The notes: generated by a model from the sequence alone, not told the origin. A stretch of 64,000 bases of DNA from JAUZOB01 sp963692465 (GCA_963692465.1 OY829943.1:1116001-1180000), one strand, 5' to 3'. Positions 34,347 through 44,065 are shown, counted from the stretch's first letter. Made by a program: numbers and translations.

Positions 34347-36797
34347 ATGAAGAGCTATAAACTTCTGATATTATTAATCAGTCTCATCTGCTGGTCTTCG
34401 GTCTTTGGAAAAGGGACAGATATTAAGGGGAAAATAATTAACGAACAATCCGGAAATCCGATTCCCTTTGCCAATATTATATTCAGCGGGACAAGTGTTG
34501 GAACAAAATCCGACTCGGTGGGAACATTTCACCTCCACTCCGATCAAAATATGACTGCGATTGAGATATCAGCTATTGGCTTTAAAAAAAAGACCTTCCA
34601 GTTTAATCAAGAGATACTATCGCAACCTGTCGTTTTTGCTTTAAAAGAAACGACCTACCACTTAATGGAGGTTGTTGTAAACCCAACAGAGAACCCTGCT
34701 TTCCCTATTTTAAGAAAGGCAATCGCCCGAAAAAAAGAAAACGATCCCGACAATTTCACTTCATCCAGCCGTATTTACAATAAAATTGAAATTGATCTGA
34801 AAAACATCCATAAACCTTCTTCGAATAAAAAGATTTGGAACCAATTCGAAGTGGTCTTCAACCATATTGACACCCTCAAATCGGAAGGAAGTACCTTTCT
34901 CCCTGTATTTATAACCGAAACGATATCCGACTATTATCACACGACAGGAAGTCCCGACCGGGAAAAAATCATTGCCAACAAGGCTTCCGGATTAAGTACC
35001 GGAATTATTGCAGAATATACCGGGATGTTTCATTATGACATTAATCCGTATTTGAATTTCATCAACTTCTCCGATATCGGATTAGCCTCCCCCCTCAACC
35101 GATCAGGATTACAATATTATCGTTACAATCTGGTGGACAGCACCATCGTCAATGGACACAAAATTTACAATCTATCTTTCACTCCCCGTCACAAACAGGA
35201 ACCAACCTTTTATGGGAACGTCTGGATTGCAGATAGCACTTTTGCCATCACCAAAATAGACTGGCATATTTCGAAAGGCACCAATATTAATTTTCTGAAT
35301 GACCTCGCAGTCCAAAGAGAATACGCTTATAATGGAGAAAAATGGATTCCTTCCTCCGAATATCTGTATCTGGATTTCAACATCAAGAAAACCAACGACA
35401 TCAAATTGCCTGGAATCATAGGAAGAAGGACAACCTCGTATGAAAACTTCCAACTCAATCCCCCTTCCAAAAATATTTCAAAACAACAAGCAACGGTATC
35501 CATCGCAGACAATGCATTAAATAAAACCGATCAATACTGGAAGGAAAACCGCCCCATTCCTCTTCAACCCAAAGAAGCCGAAATATATACCATGGTCGAT
35601 TCGGTTAAGAAAATTCCCCTTTTCAAAACGACAGCCGAATATGTCCGAATGCTTACCCTTGGTTATAAAGAATTCGGCAAATTTGAATTTGGTCCCTATT
35701 ACGACATCTATGCCCATAATAAAATAGAAGGTGATCGCTTCAGAATTGGCGGACGTACCACCGAAAAATTCGACAATAAACTAAGACTTAACGGATTCCT
35801 TGCTTATGGCATTAAAGACAATCAATTCAAATACGGAGCAGGAACTCAATACTTTTTCAACGCAGATCCAAGATTTATGGCAGAAATTCAATACGAACAT
35901 GATTATAAAATTATTGGACAAAGCTCAACTTCTTTAATGCAAAACAATCTTCTTTCTTCCATTCTAAGTCGCAACTCTGTCACAAAATTCAACATGTTTA
36001 GTACTGCCCGATTCTCCATAAAAAGAGAATGGGAAAACGATCTTACCAACGAAATCACCTTAACCTCCTCAAAAATAGGAACAGGTCCCTTTGTCCCTTT
36101 TATAGATAACCAGAATCAGGTAATTGACCATCTAAAATATTCAGAACTCTCATTACTAGCCAGATATGCTCCCGGAGAATATATGATCAGGGGGCATTTT
36201 AATCAGACTAGTTTCGGAAGTAATAACCCAATTGCCAGTATTCTGTTTACCCATGGCTTCAAGAACTTGTTCGGAGGAGATTATGATTACTCCAAAATCA
36301 GAGCTGACTTTTTTGCTTTTCCAACAATCAATCCGATTGGATATACCGAATACTGGCTACAAGCTGGGAAAATATGGGGAGATGTTCCTTTCCCGCTTCT
36401 TCAGATTCATGAGGGAAATGAAACCTATGCCTTCGATCCTTATTCGTTTAATCTCATGAATTATCAGGAATTTGCAAGCGATACTTATTGTGCTCTTTTA
36501 GTAGAACATCATTTTCAGGGATATTTTCTCAATAAAATACCATTGATTCGATTGCTAAAATGGAGAGAAGTCGCCGGATTCCGATTATTAGAAGGACAAT
36601 TATCAAACAATCACGAAAAAGACATACTCTTTCCCTCCCGATTATCCGGACTAGGTAAAACACCTTATATGGAAGCATCTGTGGGAATTGAAAATATACT
36701 AAAGATCATTCGGGTAGACGGAGTCTGGAGATTAAATTACCACACCCCCGATTCAAAAAGATTTTTACTTCTGCTTTCGCTGCAATTCATTCTTTAA
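34347..36797 (+). CDS. DUF5686 / carboxypeptidase-regulatory-like domain outer membrane protein
   Basis: The ATG at 34347 gives 816 residues with a signal peptide (MKSYKLLILLISLICWSSVFG). The open frame upstream covers the inverted repeat and has no signal-like start. Residues about 23-105 are a beta-sandwich of the carboxypeptidase-regulatory-like type (IKGKIINEQSGNPIPFANI). The rest fits DUF5686, with long alternating beta-strand patterns and a terminal aromatic/hydrophobic strand (LLLLSLQFIL), suggesting an outer membrane beta-barrel. Function of the family is unknown. It lies between the efflux operon and an AraC-type regulator. Confidence 0.85.
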   Translation: MKSYKLLILLISLICWSSVFGKGTDIKGKIINEQSGNPIPFANIIFSGTSVGTKSDSVGTFHLHSDQNMTAIEISAIGFKKKTFQFNQEILSQPVVFALKETTYHLMEVVVNPTENPAFPILRKAIARKKENDPDNFTSSSRIYNKIEIDLKNIHKPSSNKKIWNQFEVVFNHIDTLKSEGSTFLPVFITETISDYYHTTGSPDREKIIANKASGLSTGIIAEYTGMFHYDINPYLNFINFSDIGLASPLNRSGLQYYRYNLVDSTIVNGHKIYNLSFTPRHKQEPTFYGNVWIADSTFAITKIDWHISKGTNINFLNDLAVQREYAYNGEKWIPSSEYLYLDFNIKKTNDIKLPGIIGRRTTSYENFQLNPPSKNISKQQATVSIADNALNKTDQYWKENRPIPLQPKEAEIYTMVDSVKKIPLFKTTAEYVRMLTLGYKEFGKFEFGPYYDIYAHNKIEGDRFRIGGRTTEKFDNKLRLNGFLAYGIKDNQFKYGAGTQYFFNADPRFMAEIQYEHDYKIIGQSSTSLMQNNLLSSILSRNSVTKFNMFSTARFSIKREWENDLTNEITLTSSKIGTGPFVPFIDNQNQVIDHLKYSELSLLARYAPGEYMIRGHFNQTSFGSNNPIASILFTHGFKNLFGGDYDYSKIRADFFAFPTINPIGYTEYWLQAGKIWGDVPFPLLQIHEGNETYAFDPYSFNLMNYQEFASDTYCALLVEHHFQGYFLNKIPLIRLLKWREVAGFRLLEGQLSNNHEKDILFPSRLSGLGKTPYMEASVGIENILKIIRVDGVWRLNYHTPDSKRFLLLLSLQFIL

Positions 36798-36872
36798 ACT
36801 TTCTTCTTCATTAATCAAAACGAGGAAGTATTTTATGGTAATCAAAAGCAATTCCTTAAATTCGCCCTCTGT

Positions 36873-38018
36873 ATGGACGGATTAATTTATATTGGAGCAG
36901 CGCAGGCTCTTTATACGGCGTTTTTAATCGGATCATTAAAAGCCAAGCATTTAGGGAATAAAATCCTTATTGCATGGTTGCTTACTATCGCCTTTTCTTT
37001 GGTTATCGTAATCCTCAAACACAATCATATTCTCTCGGTTCATTCCGCTTGGGGGGCTCCGGTAATTCTTACTTTTGGTCCGTTCTTCCTACTCTACATT
37101 AATGCCATGACCGACGAAGATCCAACTTTTTCGCCTAAAATGTTATGCCACTTTATTCCGTTTTTGCTATTTTCCTTTTTACCTCTTGATTCCGTTTTCA
37201 GTAAGGATAAATTTTTTCAAAACGACCATTTATTAATCATAAGAATTCTTTTTTCGTCAACAGTACTCGTTTCTCTTTTTGTCTACAACTGGCTCACGAT
37301 AGTAAAACTAAAAAAACATCGAGAACATTTAAAGGAGCATTTTTCTTTCAGCACCGAGAAGATCACCCTATACTGGCTTTTTCTGCTTTCATTTTTCTTC
37401 TCTGTCAGCTGGACTCTTTTAATCTTAGCAGGTCTTTTTTTCAATAATCCGTCAATTACCGAATATATCTATTTCTCCATCAATTTATTATTCACCTACT
37501 TAATCAGTTATTTAGGATTTAAGCAACCCATCATTTTCGATCCGGAAAGAACCGTACACATCCCTACTTGGGTAAAAGAGAAATATCCCGATCTTTCGGA
37601 AAGCATAAAAACGGACAATCCTAAATATGAGAAATCAGGATTAAAGCCAGAAGTTGCAGACGAATATGTCAAAACACTACTTCGCTATATGGAGGAAGAG
37701 AAAGCCTATCTAAACGGGGGACTTTCCATCCAGGATTTATCGGATGAGCTAAATATCCCCAAACATTACCTCACCCAGGTTATCAATGAGAACCTCAAAA
37801 AAAACTTCTATACTTTTGTCAATGAATATCGCATCAACGCTGTTAAAGAGATGATTTCCAATCCCCAATATGATTATTTAACTCTTCTTGCCATTGCTTA
37901 TGAATGCGGGTTTAACTCAAAATCATCTTTCAATAACACCTTTAAACAAATCACCGGTTTGACTCCTTCCGAATATAAACGTTCTATCGAAAAAAGCACA
38001 CCGAAAGCAATCCGATAG
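36873..38018 (+). CDS. Membrane-anchored AraC-family transcriptional regulator
   Basis: The 381-residue protein has about seven hydrophobic segments in residues 1-220 (for example ILIAWLLTIAFSLVIVIL and YWLFLLSFFFSVSWTLLILAG), then a cytoplasmic linker and a C-terminal AraC/XylS DNA-binding domain (about 275-375). The two helix-turn-helix parts are visible in LSIQDLSDELNIPKHYLTQVIN and LAIAYECGFNSKSSFNNTFKQ, with the usual TGLTPSEYKRS ending. Such proteins sense a signal in or across the membrane and control transcription directly. It converges on the GH31 gene with only 10 bp between stop codons. The ligand and targets are unknown. Confidence 0.9.
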   Translation: MDGLIYIGAAQALYTAFLIGSLKAKHLGNKILIAWLLTIAFSLVIVILKHNHILSVHSAWGAPVILTFGPFFLLYINAMTDEDPTFSPKMLCHFIPFLLFSFLPLDSVFSKDKFFQNDHLLIIRILFSSTVLVSLFVYNWLTIVKLKKHREHLKEHFSFSTEKITLYWLFLLSFFFSVSWTLLILAGLFFNNPSITEYIYFSINLLFTYLISYLGFKQPIIFDPERTVHIPTWVKEKYPDLSESIKTDNPKYEKSGLKPEVADEYVKTLLRYMEEEKAYLNGGLSIQDLSDELNIPKHYLTQVINENLKKNFYTFVNEYRINAVKEMISNPQYDYLTLLAIAYECGFNSKSSFNNTFKQITGLTPSEYKRSIEKSTPKAIR

Positions 38019-38028
38019 TCGCCACTAT

Positions 38029-40425
38029 TTAATTCCGCCAATCAAACGACACAACCTCCGGATTTTCCCGATAACCAGCATAGGGCAAAACCGAATACTT
38101 TTCCTGATCAAATGGGATTGCGGAAGTCGCTTTCCCATTCATCCATACCGACCCGGCAGGAGCATGATGAATAACCATTATAATCTTCCGGACAATCGGC
38201 TTTCCTAAATACGTTCCGCCATGTCGGGTCAAATAGAACTGTAATTTATTCTTCTTGTATTCCCCTTTGATCGTAATCGTTTCAAATGTCTTTTTTTGAA
38301 AAGCACAGGCATCTTTCCCGTTATCTTCATAAAGAGTAAAGATAGATTCCGGAGCTGAAACATCAAAATAATAGTGAATGATATAGGTTTGAGAACTATA
38401 ATTATCCATTGAATTTAAAGGAGGCACCATAGGAATAAAACTTCCGGCCTTCACCCAGACCGGCAATTGATTCAATTTCACCTGCATTGAGACGGTATCT
38501 CCCCCCGCAATCTTTTCATCGGTGAAAAAGTTAAACCATTTCCCGACAGGGACAAATGCTTTCTTTTCGGTTAGTCCTTTTTCGGTTATCGGGTAAACCA
38601 ATAAATTATCGCCCCAGAAATAGCAATCCGAATTATTAAAATCACTTGGATTCCCGGTTTTCCAATAAAGAGAACGAACCAACGGATCACCGATCCGGCT
38701 ATTTCTCCATGCCATTGAATAATTATAGGGAATCATCCGGTAGCGTAATCGGATAAACTCGCGAACAACCCGTTGGGTCGAATCACTAAAAAAGATCGGT
38801 TCCGAAGGGATCTTCTCCCCATGGGGACGGAAAATCGGATTAAAGACCCCCATCTGAAGCCAGCGGGTATAAAGCTCCTCATCTTTTTCGCCACCGGCAA
38901 AACCGCCCAAATCTGAATGCATATAAGGGATCTCTGATAACCCCATCCCAATCATTATTGGAATCTGGGCCTTCAGTCCACTCCAGTTTCGTCCGACATC
39001 ACCCGACCATGGAAAGATACTATACCGTTGAGATCCGGCGAAACCACTACGATTCAGATGGAATACCCGCTCATTCGGATAAAACTGACTATATTTTTCA
39101 AACACCATCCGATTCCAATACTGTCCGTAAATATTATGAACATCCCAAGCCTTTCCGTTTTGATGTTGAAGAAAAGAAGGATGTCTTTCCGGTTCGCCAA
39201 GGTCACCCCACCAACCAGCGACTCCGATTTTTATCTGACGCCTATAATATTGCCAAAACCAATCACGTGCCTTTGGCTTGAAAAGGTCAAGCAAGTAAGC
39301 CGGACCGAAATAGAAATCTTTAATTAATCCGGGCTTACCTAATGAATCAAGCGCAACCACTCCTTTCTTCACCGCATCGGGAGCCGTCTCCGAACCAGAC
39401 AAAAGGAAAGGCTCGGTAATCAGGATCGTTTTCACACCCTCCTCTTTCAAGGACTTAATCATCTGCTTTGGATGAGGCCAATAGTTGCGATCCCAATCCA
39501 AGTGCCCCATACGCCAGTCCGCTTTAGCCCGTCCGAACCAGTAAAGATCAAGGACCAGTCCATCGAGCGGATACCCCGCCTTTTTCATACGATCAGCTAT
39601 TGATAAAGCCTCTTCCTGCGACTGATAGCCAAAACGTGACTGAATATTACCCAGCATCCAACGGGCAGGCAAAGGCTGACATCCGGTAAGACGGGCCATA
39701 TTCCGAACCAGTCCACGAGGCACAGAACTATATAGCACATAATAATCCATCGGTCCCCCGGTGGTTATTAAAGACAACACATCCGAATTTGATTTTCCGA
39801 TATCCGCCCATCCCAAAGAAGCATTATCCATGAAAAGGCCATATCCTTCGGACGACATAAAATAAGGAATTGAGAAATTCAGAACCGGCTCTCCATATCC
39901 ATACCCGTAGTGAGGTTCATTAAATAATTTCAATCGATAACCTCTCCGGTTTAAAGCCAAAGCCCGTTCACCTCCTCCGGTAATCTGCTCCCCCTTTTGC
40001 AAAGAAAAAGAACACGTATATGAATCTCCGATTCGTAGACAACTCTTTTCTTCGAGCAACACTTTTCCTGTTCTGAGGGCAATAAACCGAATAGACAAAG
40101 GACTTTTATTGATAAAAATCTCAATCGAATCAGACCTGAATGCCACGCTGCTGGGCCCGGAACGATAAACCCATTCCTTCTTTTTATCTATTTTCAAAAC
40201 AACAGCATCCGTATTGGCTTTCACATCACCCCTCAACACCCTGATAATTGAGGAAGAATAAGGAATTATCCTGATCATTCCACTATTGGTTTTGAGTATA
40301 ACTTTCCGTCCGTCAAACGAAGAAGATAATAAACGAACAGATTCCCCGCCCTGACCCCAGGTCTTTACTCCGAACAACAGAATCAGAAAGACAACCAGTA
40401 CTCCTATAAACCATTTCTTACTCAT
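38029..40425 (-). CDS. Glycoside hydrolase family 31 protein (alpha-glucosidase / alpha-xylosidase type)
   Basis: Starting at ATG 40425 (MSKKWFIG) the protein has 798 residues; a GTG two codons upstream is less likely. A signal peptide or anchor spans about 3-25. The N-terminal beta-sandwich leads into the catalytic barrel with PLDGLVLDLYWFG. The nucleophile is D408 in WWGDLGEPE and the acid/base D476 in FPWSGDVGRNW. The C-terminal region includes the GH31 beta-sheet domain (LPVWVKAGSFIPM) and a DUF5110-like end. GH31 members release terminal alpha-glucose or alpha-xylose; the motifs do not decide which. The upstream region carries a clear promoter and a LacI-type operator, so expression is probably sugar-inducible. 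Confidence 0.92.
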   Translation of the reverse strand: MSKKWFIGVLVVFLILLFGVKTWGQGGESVRLLSSSFDGRKVILKTNSGMIRIIPYSSSIIRVLRGDVKANTDAVVLKIDKKKEWVYRSGPSSVAFRSDSIEIFINKSPLSIRFIALRTGKVLLEEKSCLRIGDSYTCSFSLQKGEQITGGGERALALNRRGYRLKLFNEPHYGYGYGEPVLNFSIPYFMSSEGYGLFMDNASLGWADIGKSNSDVLSLITTGGPMDYYVLYSSVPRGLVRNMARLTGCQPLPARWMLGNIQSRFGYQSQEEALSIADRMKKAGYPLDGLVLDLYWFGRAKADWRMGHLDWDRNYWPHPKQMIKSLKEEGVKTILITEPFLLSGSETAPDAVKKGVVALDSLGKPGLIKDFYFGPAYLLDLFKPKARDWFWQYYRRQIKIGVAGWWGDLGEPERHPSFLQHQNGKAWDVHNIYGQYWNRMVFEKYSQFYPNERVFHLNRSGFAGSQRYSIFPWSGDVGRNWSGLKAQIPIMIGMGLSEIPYMHSDLGGFAGGEKDEELYTRWLQMGVFNPIFRPHGEKIPSEPIFFSDSTQRVVREFIRLRYRMIPYNYSMAWRNSRIGDPLVRSLYWKTGNPSDFNNSDCYFWGDNLLVYPITEKGLTEKKAFVPVGKWFNFFTDEKIAGGDTVSMQVKLNQLPVWVKAGSFIPMVPPLNSMDNYSSQTYIIHYYFDVSAPESIFTLYEDNGKDACAFQKKTFETITIKGEYKKNKLQFYLTRHGGTYLGKPIVRKIIMVIHHAPAGSVWMNGKATSAIPFDQEKYSVLPYAGYRENPEVVSFDWRN

Positions 40426-40525
40426 GATCACGTCATTTAATAATTCAGCATAAAACAGCCTGAAAAATTAACTAAAATAATCAGGAAGAATAGAGGATCA
40501 GCCATTCATTTTCAACCGATTGACC

Positions 40526-40541
40526 ATGCAAACGATTGCAT
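40526..40541. promoter_or_regulatory. LacI-type operator upstream of the GH31 gene
   Basis: ATGCAAACGATTGCAT has perfect 6-bp arms around a central ACGA with the CG step typical of LacI-family sites. It lies about 20-35 nt downstream of the expected transcription start of the GH31 promoter, a normal position for a repressor block. No LacI-family gene is in the window. Confidence 0.6.
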
Positions 40542-40565
40542 TGGCCTTTTACACTCATTTATACT

Positions 40566-40596
40566 CAAAGATTTCATCGACCGCCATGAACACAAA
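40566..40596 (-). promoter_or_regulatory. Promoter of the GH31 gene
   Basis: On the minus strand, TTTG (40596-40593) is followed after 19 bp by AATCTTTG (40573-40566), which differs from the TAnnTTTG consensus at one base. Transcription would start near 40559, giving a leader of about 135 nt that contains the LacI-type operator. Confidence 0.6.
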
Positions 40597-40705
40597 AGGG
40601 GGGAATAAACCCGACAGTTTTTAAAAAAAATCGAATTTCCCCGTCTTATACAAAGACAGCAGATAAAATTCTCATTCAAAATCAACAATATTCCCCGATA
40701 CAACA

Positions 40706-40748
40706 GAAAAGGTTTCTTGTCCCTCAAAAAAGGAAGGACAAGAAACCT
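40706..40748 (-). terminator. Terminator of the TonB receptor gene
   Basis: A perfect 13-bp stem (40710-40722 with 40736-40748) with a 13-nt loop is followed on the minus strand by TTTT. It lies about 107 nt after the TonB stop codon. Confidence 0.8.
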
Positions 40749-40854
40749 CAATTATCTTCACACCAGAACCAATACTAGTTCCGGCTTTTTTAAAATAAAA
40801 TCGCATGATACCAACCCAGCATATTCCGCTAACTTCAATATCAATTTCGGTTTT

Positions 40855-43308
40855 TTAATACCCTGCAGACCGGATATTAATAGGAATAATCAGTTTAAGA
40901 CTAAAATTCCGGCCCATATTATAAACCCCGGTCCGACCGGTTGCATAATTTTCCGGCAAATACTTCAAACGGCTCAAATGACTTTGATAAGCTGCATCAG
41001 TCAGATTCTGGACATTGAAGTATAATGAGAAAAGCGTCTTCCCGTTAACCGTCCAGTCCCCGCCCATTCCACAATTCAGAAGAGTATATTCAGGAGTCGG
41101 CGTTTCGGTTTGGTAAGCGGAATAAACATCATTCTGTGCAAAATAATGTTCCGCTTCTACTGAAAAGAATACGTGATCAATGTTTCGGGTAAGCCGAATT
41201 GATGTTGCCCTTAACTCTGAGGTATAACGAGCCGGTGGAGTAAAAGGCAGATACTTTGTTGAATCGGTCGCATTCGACTGGATCGCACGGACAAAAGAAA
41301 AAGTATTTTCAAAATGGAGCCAATCGAACGGATGAGGATGAATATCAACCGAAATCTCAGTTCCGTATAGATTTGCATTCCCCTGAGTATACTTATAAGC
41401 CGGCACATTACTTTGCAAATCGACAATCGAGTCTTTACCGGCAACGGTCATCAGTTTTCGGGCATAGATATAATTACTGATGTGGTTATAGAACAGATTA
41501 GCCTCAGCCGAAACATGGAGAGAAGAATAACGAACACCATAATCAAACTGCAGACTATTTTCAGCCTTCAGTGAAGGGTTTCCGATTTCATAACGCATGG
41601 TCCCTTCATGAACCCCATTAGCACCAAGTTCCGCAGCATTCGGAGCTCGAAATCCCCTTGACACATTCAGACTGGTATTCAGTCCGTCTACCAGCTGATA
41701 ATTTAATCCGACACTTCCCGACACGCTTGAGAACGAAGATTGAAAAGCCGTAAACTTCTTCTCTGCCCCCGGAGCAGAAGCCGCAACTTGTTTTTCATCT
41801 TTATCCAGGAACAAGTCATCTGCATGAATCTGCCTCCGGTCATAACGAATTCCCCCACTCAGGGTCAGCTTATCCCAACTAGCCTGAGTCATCACATACG
41901 AACCGAAATCGAACAAGTGATAAGCCGGAATCAAAAACTCCGTCCCCTTATTTTCAGAATTCTGATACATCCCGTTAACACCCACAGAAGTTGTAAAAAC
42001 CCCTTGATTCGGCATCGTGTACCCAACGTCATAAGTCAGACTGTTCAATTTGAAATACAATCCGTATTGATTGGGATTTAATGCATTTCCAAATTCCTGA
42101 CGCTGGTTTTGCTGATAACCCAGTATCGCTTTAAGATTTCCCTCTCCCAACACAAAATTACTGGAAGAGACGATCTTATAATGATGTATTTGCTGATAGG
42201 GTGTCTTTAACGAATAAGATTTCAGGTCATGATCCGAAGCAATTTTAGATCCAAGCGTATTGGGACCAACGGCATAATCTTCCAGAAATTTACCCGAAAG
42301 ACTGTCCCGTTCACCCTCAACAATGCCCGGTTTTAAATGGTAAGCCGAGAGCAAAAGTTTTGTATACCCCCAGGAACGCACCAATGCAAGCGAACCGGAT
42401 AAACTGTTTTCCTGATAACCCGAACCGGCAACATAGCCATCGTAACGATTATGATAGTCATGAGCCATCTTACCACTCGCACGAACCGACCAGCTAAGAC
42501 CTTCATCATTCCCCGCCATATCTACCGAGTAGCCAGCCAACCCATTATTAGTTTGATAATCCGTAATTACATGTCCCTGTATTGCACCAATCGGTAATAC
42601 CGGATCAGAAATCATATTAATCACTCCGGCCAGAGCGTCCGACCCATAAGCAAGGCTGGCCGGTCCCTTCAATATTTCCACATGATTCACGGCATTCTCA
42701 TCAATCTCAATACCATGCTCATCGCCCCATTGCTGACCTTCCTGTCTGACGCCATCACTAATAACTGCCACCCGGTTGTATCCGAGTCCCCTTATCACCG
42801 GTTTCGAGATACCGCTACCGGTTGTTATCTGAGAGATACCAGGCTGACTGGCAATCGCATCAATAATATTGGTCGATGGAGTTCTGGTAAGTTGATCATT
42901 GGATATATAAGACATCGGAGCCGGAGAACGACTATAGATACTTGCTTTCGACAAGCCGGTGACAACAATTTTGCTCATCTCGACAACCGCCGGTTCCATC
43001 GCAATAGTCACACATCGCAGCGACGAAAGATCGACACTCTCTGTTTTCGTTTTATACCCCACGCAACTAATCTGAAGTGTGATCTTCGTGGCCGGCAACC
43101 GCTTCATCTTAAAAGTCCCGTCATCAACCGTTATAGTCCCTGTGGCAAACTGAGGGAAATAGATAGTAACGCCGATTAGAGGATTATTTTCCTGATCTAC
43201 AATTTTCCCGGTTAATACGACCTCTTTATTTCCAGCCGGCTCCGCCCAAAGAGTTGCCGACGAAAACAAGGCTAACAATACCAATAAAGTTTTTATATAT
43301 TTTCTCAT
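40855..43308 (-). CDS. TonB-dependent outer membrane receptor, metal-type
   Basis: From ATG 43308 (MRKYIKTLLVLLALFSSATLWAEP, a signal peptide) the protein has 817 residues. The frame is open to 43377, but that part contains the folded leader. A carboxypeptidase-regulatory-like domain covers about 33-110, the plug domain about 125-235 (GLGYNRVAVISDGVRQEGQQWGDEHG in part: VISDGVRQEGQ, WGDEHG), then the 22-strand barrel ending in a terminal aromatic residue (SAGY). The plug sequence with DEHG and GPASLAYGSDALAGVINM resembles ZnuD-like zinc/heme-type receptors rather than SusC. The small CxxC protein upstream also points to a metal. The ligand is an inference. Confidence 0.88.
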   Translation of the reverse strand: MRKYIKTLLVLLALFSSATLWAEPAGNKEVVLTGKIVDQENNPLIGVTIYFPQFATGTITVDDGTFKMKRLPATKITLQISCVGYKTKTESVDLSSLRCVTIAMEPAVVEMSKIVVTGLSKASIYSRSPAPMSYISNDQLTRTPSTNIIDAIASQPGISQITTGSGISKPVIRGLGYNRVAVISDGVRQEGQQWGDEHGIEIDENAVNHVEILKGPASLAYGSDALAGVINMISDPVLPIGAIQGHVITDYQTNNGLAGYSVDMAGNDEGLSWSVRASGKMAHDYHNRYDGYVAGSGYQENSLSGSLALVRSWGYTKLLLSAYHLKPGIVEGERDSLSGKFLEDYAVGPNTLGSKIASDHDLKSYSLKTPYQQIHHYKIVSSSNFVLGEGNLKAILGYQQNQRQEFGNALNPNQYGLYFKLNSLTYDVGYTMPNQGVFTTSVGVNGMYQNSENKGTEFLIPAYHLFDFGSYVMTQASWDKLTLSGGIRYDRRQIHADDLFLDKDEKQVAASAPGAEKKFTAFQSSFSSVSGSVGLNYQLVDGLNTSLNVSRGFRAPNAAELGANGVHEGTMRYEIGNPSLKAENSLQFDYGVRYSSLHVSAEANLFYNHISNYIYARKLMTVAGKDSIVDLQSNVPAYKYTQGNANLYGTEISVDIHPHPFDWLHFENTFSFVRAIQSNATDSTKYLPFTPPARYTSELRATSIRLTRNIDHVFFSVEAEHYFAQNDVYSAYQTETPTPEYTLLNCGMGGDWTVNGKTLFSLYFNVQNLTDAAYQSHLSRLKYLPENYATGRTGVYNMGRNFSLKLIIPINIRSAGY

Positions 43309-43343
43309 CACTGTTTCTCCAATAAAATAAACGGTTACATCGA

Positions 43344-43441
43344 ATCCGGTTTCACTCCGGATACACGCTATACCCATAAGAAGTACTGATTCGATAAAGT
43401 CGGCAACACAGTGAGACGAAACTCACGGTCATGTTGACTTT
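43344..43441 (-). promoter_or_regulatory. Structured 5' leader of the TonB receptor gene
   Basis: Two hairpins can form in the minus-strand RNA. The first nests GTGAG/CTCAC (43411-43415, 43422-43426), CAACA/TGTTG (43404-43408, 43432-43436) and AAAGT/ACTTT (43396-43400, 43437-43441). The second is ATCCGG/CCGGAT (43344-43349, 43357-43362) with a 7-nt loop, 35 nt before the ATG. No known riboswitch core was recognised; the B12 box is absent. Confidence 0.4.
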
Positions 43442-43535
43442 CGCACTTTACCAGCACTTCATAAACACCTAAAAGAATAAAAAAATTCAAGAAATTTCTA
43501 AACTGAAATTCATTGATCAAATCATCAAGATAAAT

Positions 43536-43943
43536 TCAGCATAAAATCTGGCGAGAAAGAAAACTACAGGGTGGCCCACGAAGAAAAATACAGGGTGTGG
43601 AAACAGAAAAAAGCAGATCCCCTAAGTCGGACTGGAACTGCACAAAAGAAGGAAGAATTACAAAAGAGACAATGCTGTGCGGCTTGACTGCGGTGTATTG
43701 AATCTCGTAATTACATACCGCACAATGATGTTCAGGCTGATGCAAAAGCACCCGATTCGTTGCATAAAAAATTCTTTTCCCCGAGAAGGCAAAATCATGA
43801 GCCCCTTTTACCAAAAAAGGATAAAAGAATAAAAGCAGAAATGCGATAGCCAGGCTTCCTTTAAACTTAATAAACCTATGCTCTATTCTCATCTTTCTTC
43901 CGGTTATTTTCAGGTTGTCAAGATACTTCATTCCCTTTTTCAC
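43536..43943 (-). CDS. Small exported or membrane protein with CxxC and C-terminal RGPP motif
   Basis: The 135-residue frame has one hydrophobic segment (SLAIAFLLLFFYPFLVKG) followed by a short periplasmic part with HHCAVCNYEI, where a CxxC flanked by histidines could bind a metal, and ends with LRGPPCSFLSRQ. Small proteins with a CxxC and a terminal RGPP-like motif, for example DUF2946, often lie next to TonB receptors for copper or zinc. Internal ATGs at 43931 and 43892 are possible starts; 43892 would put the hydrophobic segment at the usual signal position. The TonB gene follows 227 bp later. Function is unknown, and a metal role is inferred from motif and neighbour. Confidence 0.6.
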   Translation of the reverse strand: MKKGMKYLDNLKITGRKMRIEHRFIKFKGSLAIAFLLLFFYPFLVKGAHDFAFSGKRIFYATNRVLLHQPEHHCAVCNYEIQYTAVKPHSIVSFVILPSFVQFQSDLGDLLFSVSTPCIFLRGPPCSFLSRQILC

Positions 43944-43980
43944 TAATTACACTAAGGCTTTTCTCTATTGCTTCTTTACA

Positions 43981-43988
43981 CAAACTTA
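43981..43988 (-). promoter_or_regulatory. -7 element (TAAGTTTG) upstream of the small CxxC protein
   Basis: An exact TAnnTTTG match on the minus strand would start transcription near 43974, about 31 nt before the first ATG at 43943. A -33 TTG at normal spacing is not seen. Confidence 0.45.
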
Positions 43989-44065
43989 TTCTATCGGGCT
44001 ATACACCATTCCATCAATAACCATACCACACCCTATTTTGTTCTCGCCAGAATAAAGGTTTATAA

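Larger units (their letters stand above)
40426..40854. other. Intergenic region between the GH31 and TonB receptor genes
   Basis: This 429-bp stretch holds the GH31 promoter and operator (40526-40596) and the TonB-gene terminator (40706-40748). A 79-codon open frame on the minus strand (40512-40751) overlaps the terminator and promoter and is not considered a gene. No tRNA or other RNA gene is seen. Confidence 0.6.

Noticed and set aside
39264..39269. CACGTG core resembling the centre of parS
   Set aside because: It is inside the GH31 gene and its flanks do not extend the palindrome to the 16-bp parS form.
40512..40751. 79-codon minus-strand open frame between GH31 and the TonB gene
   Set aside because: It overlaps the terminator, the GH31 promoter and the operator, and the translated sequence is not protein-like.
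43309..43475. Cobalamin riboswitch before the TonB receptor gene
   Set aside because: One hairpin (ATCCGG-AGTGAAA-CCGGAT) looks like part of one, but the B12 box and the other conserved core segments are missing.
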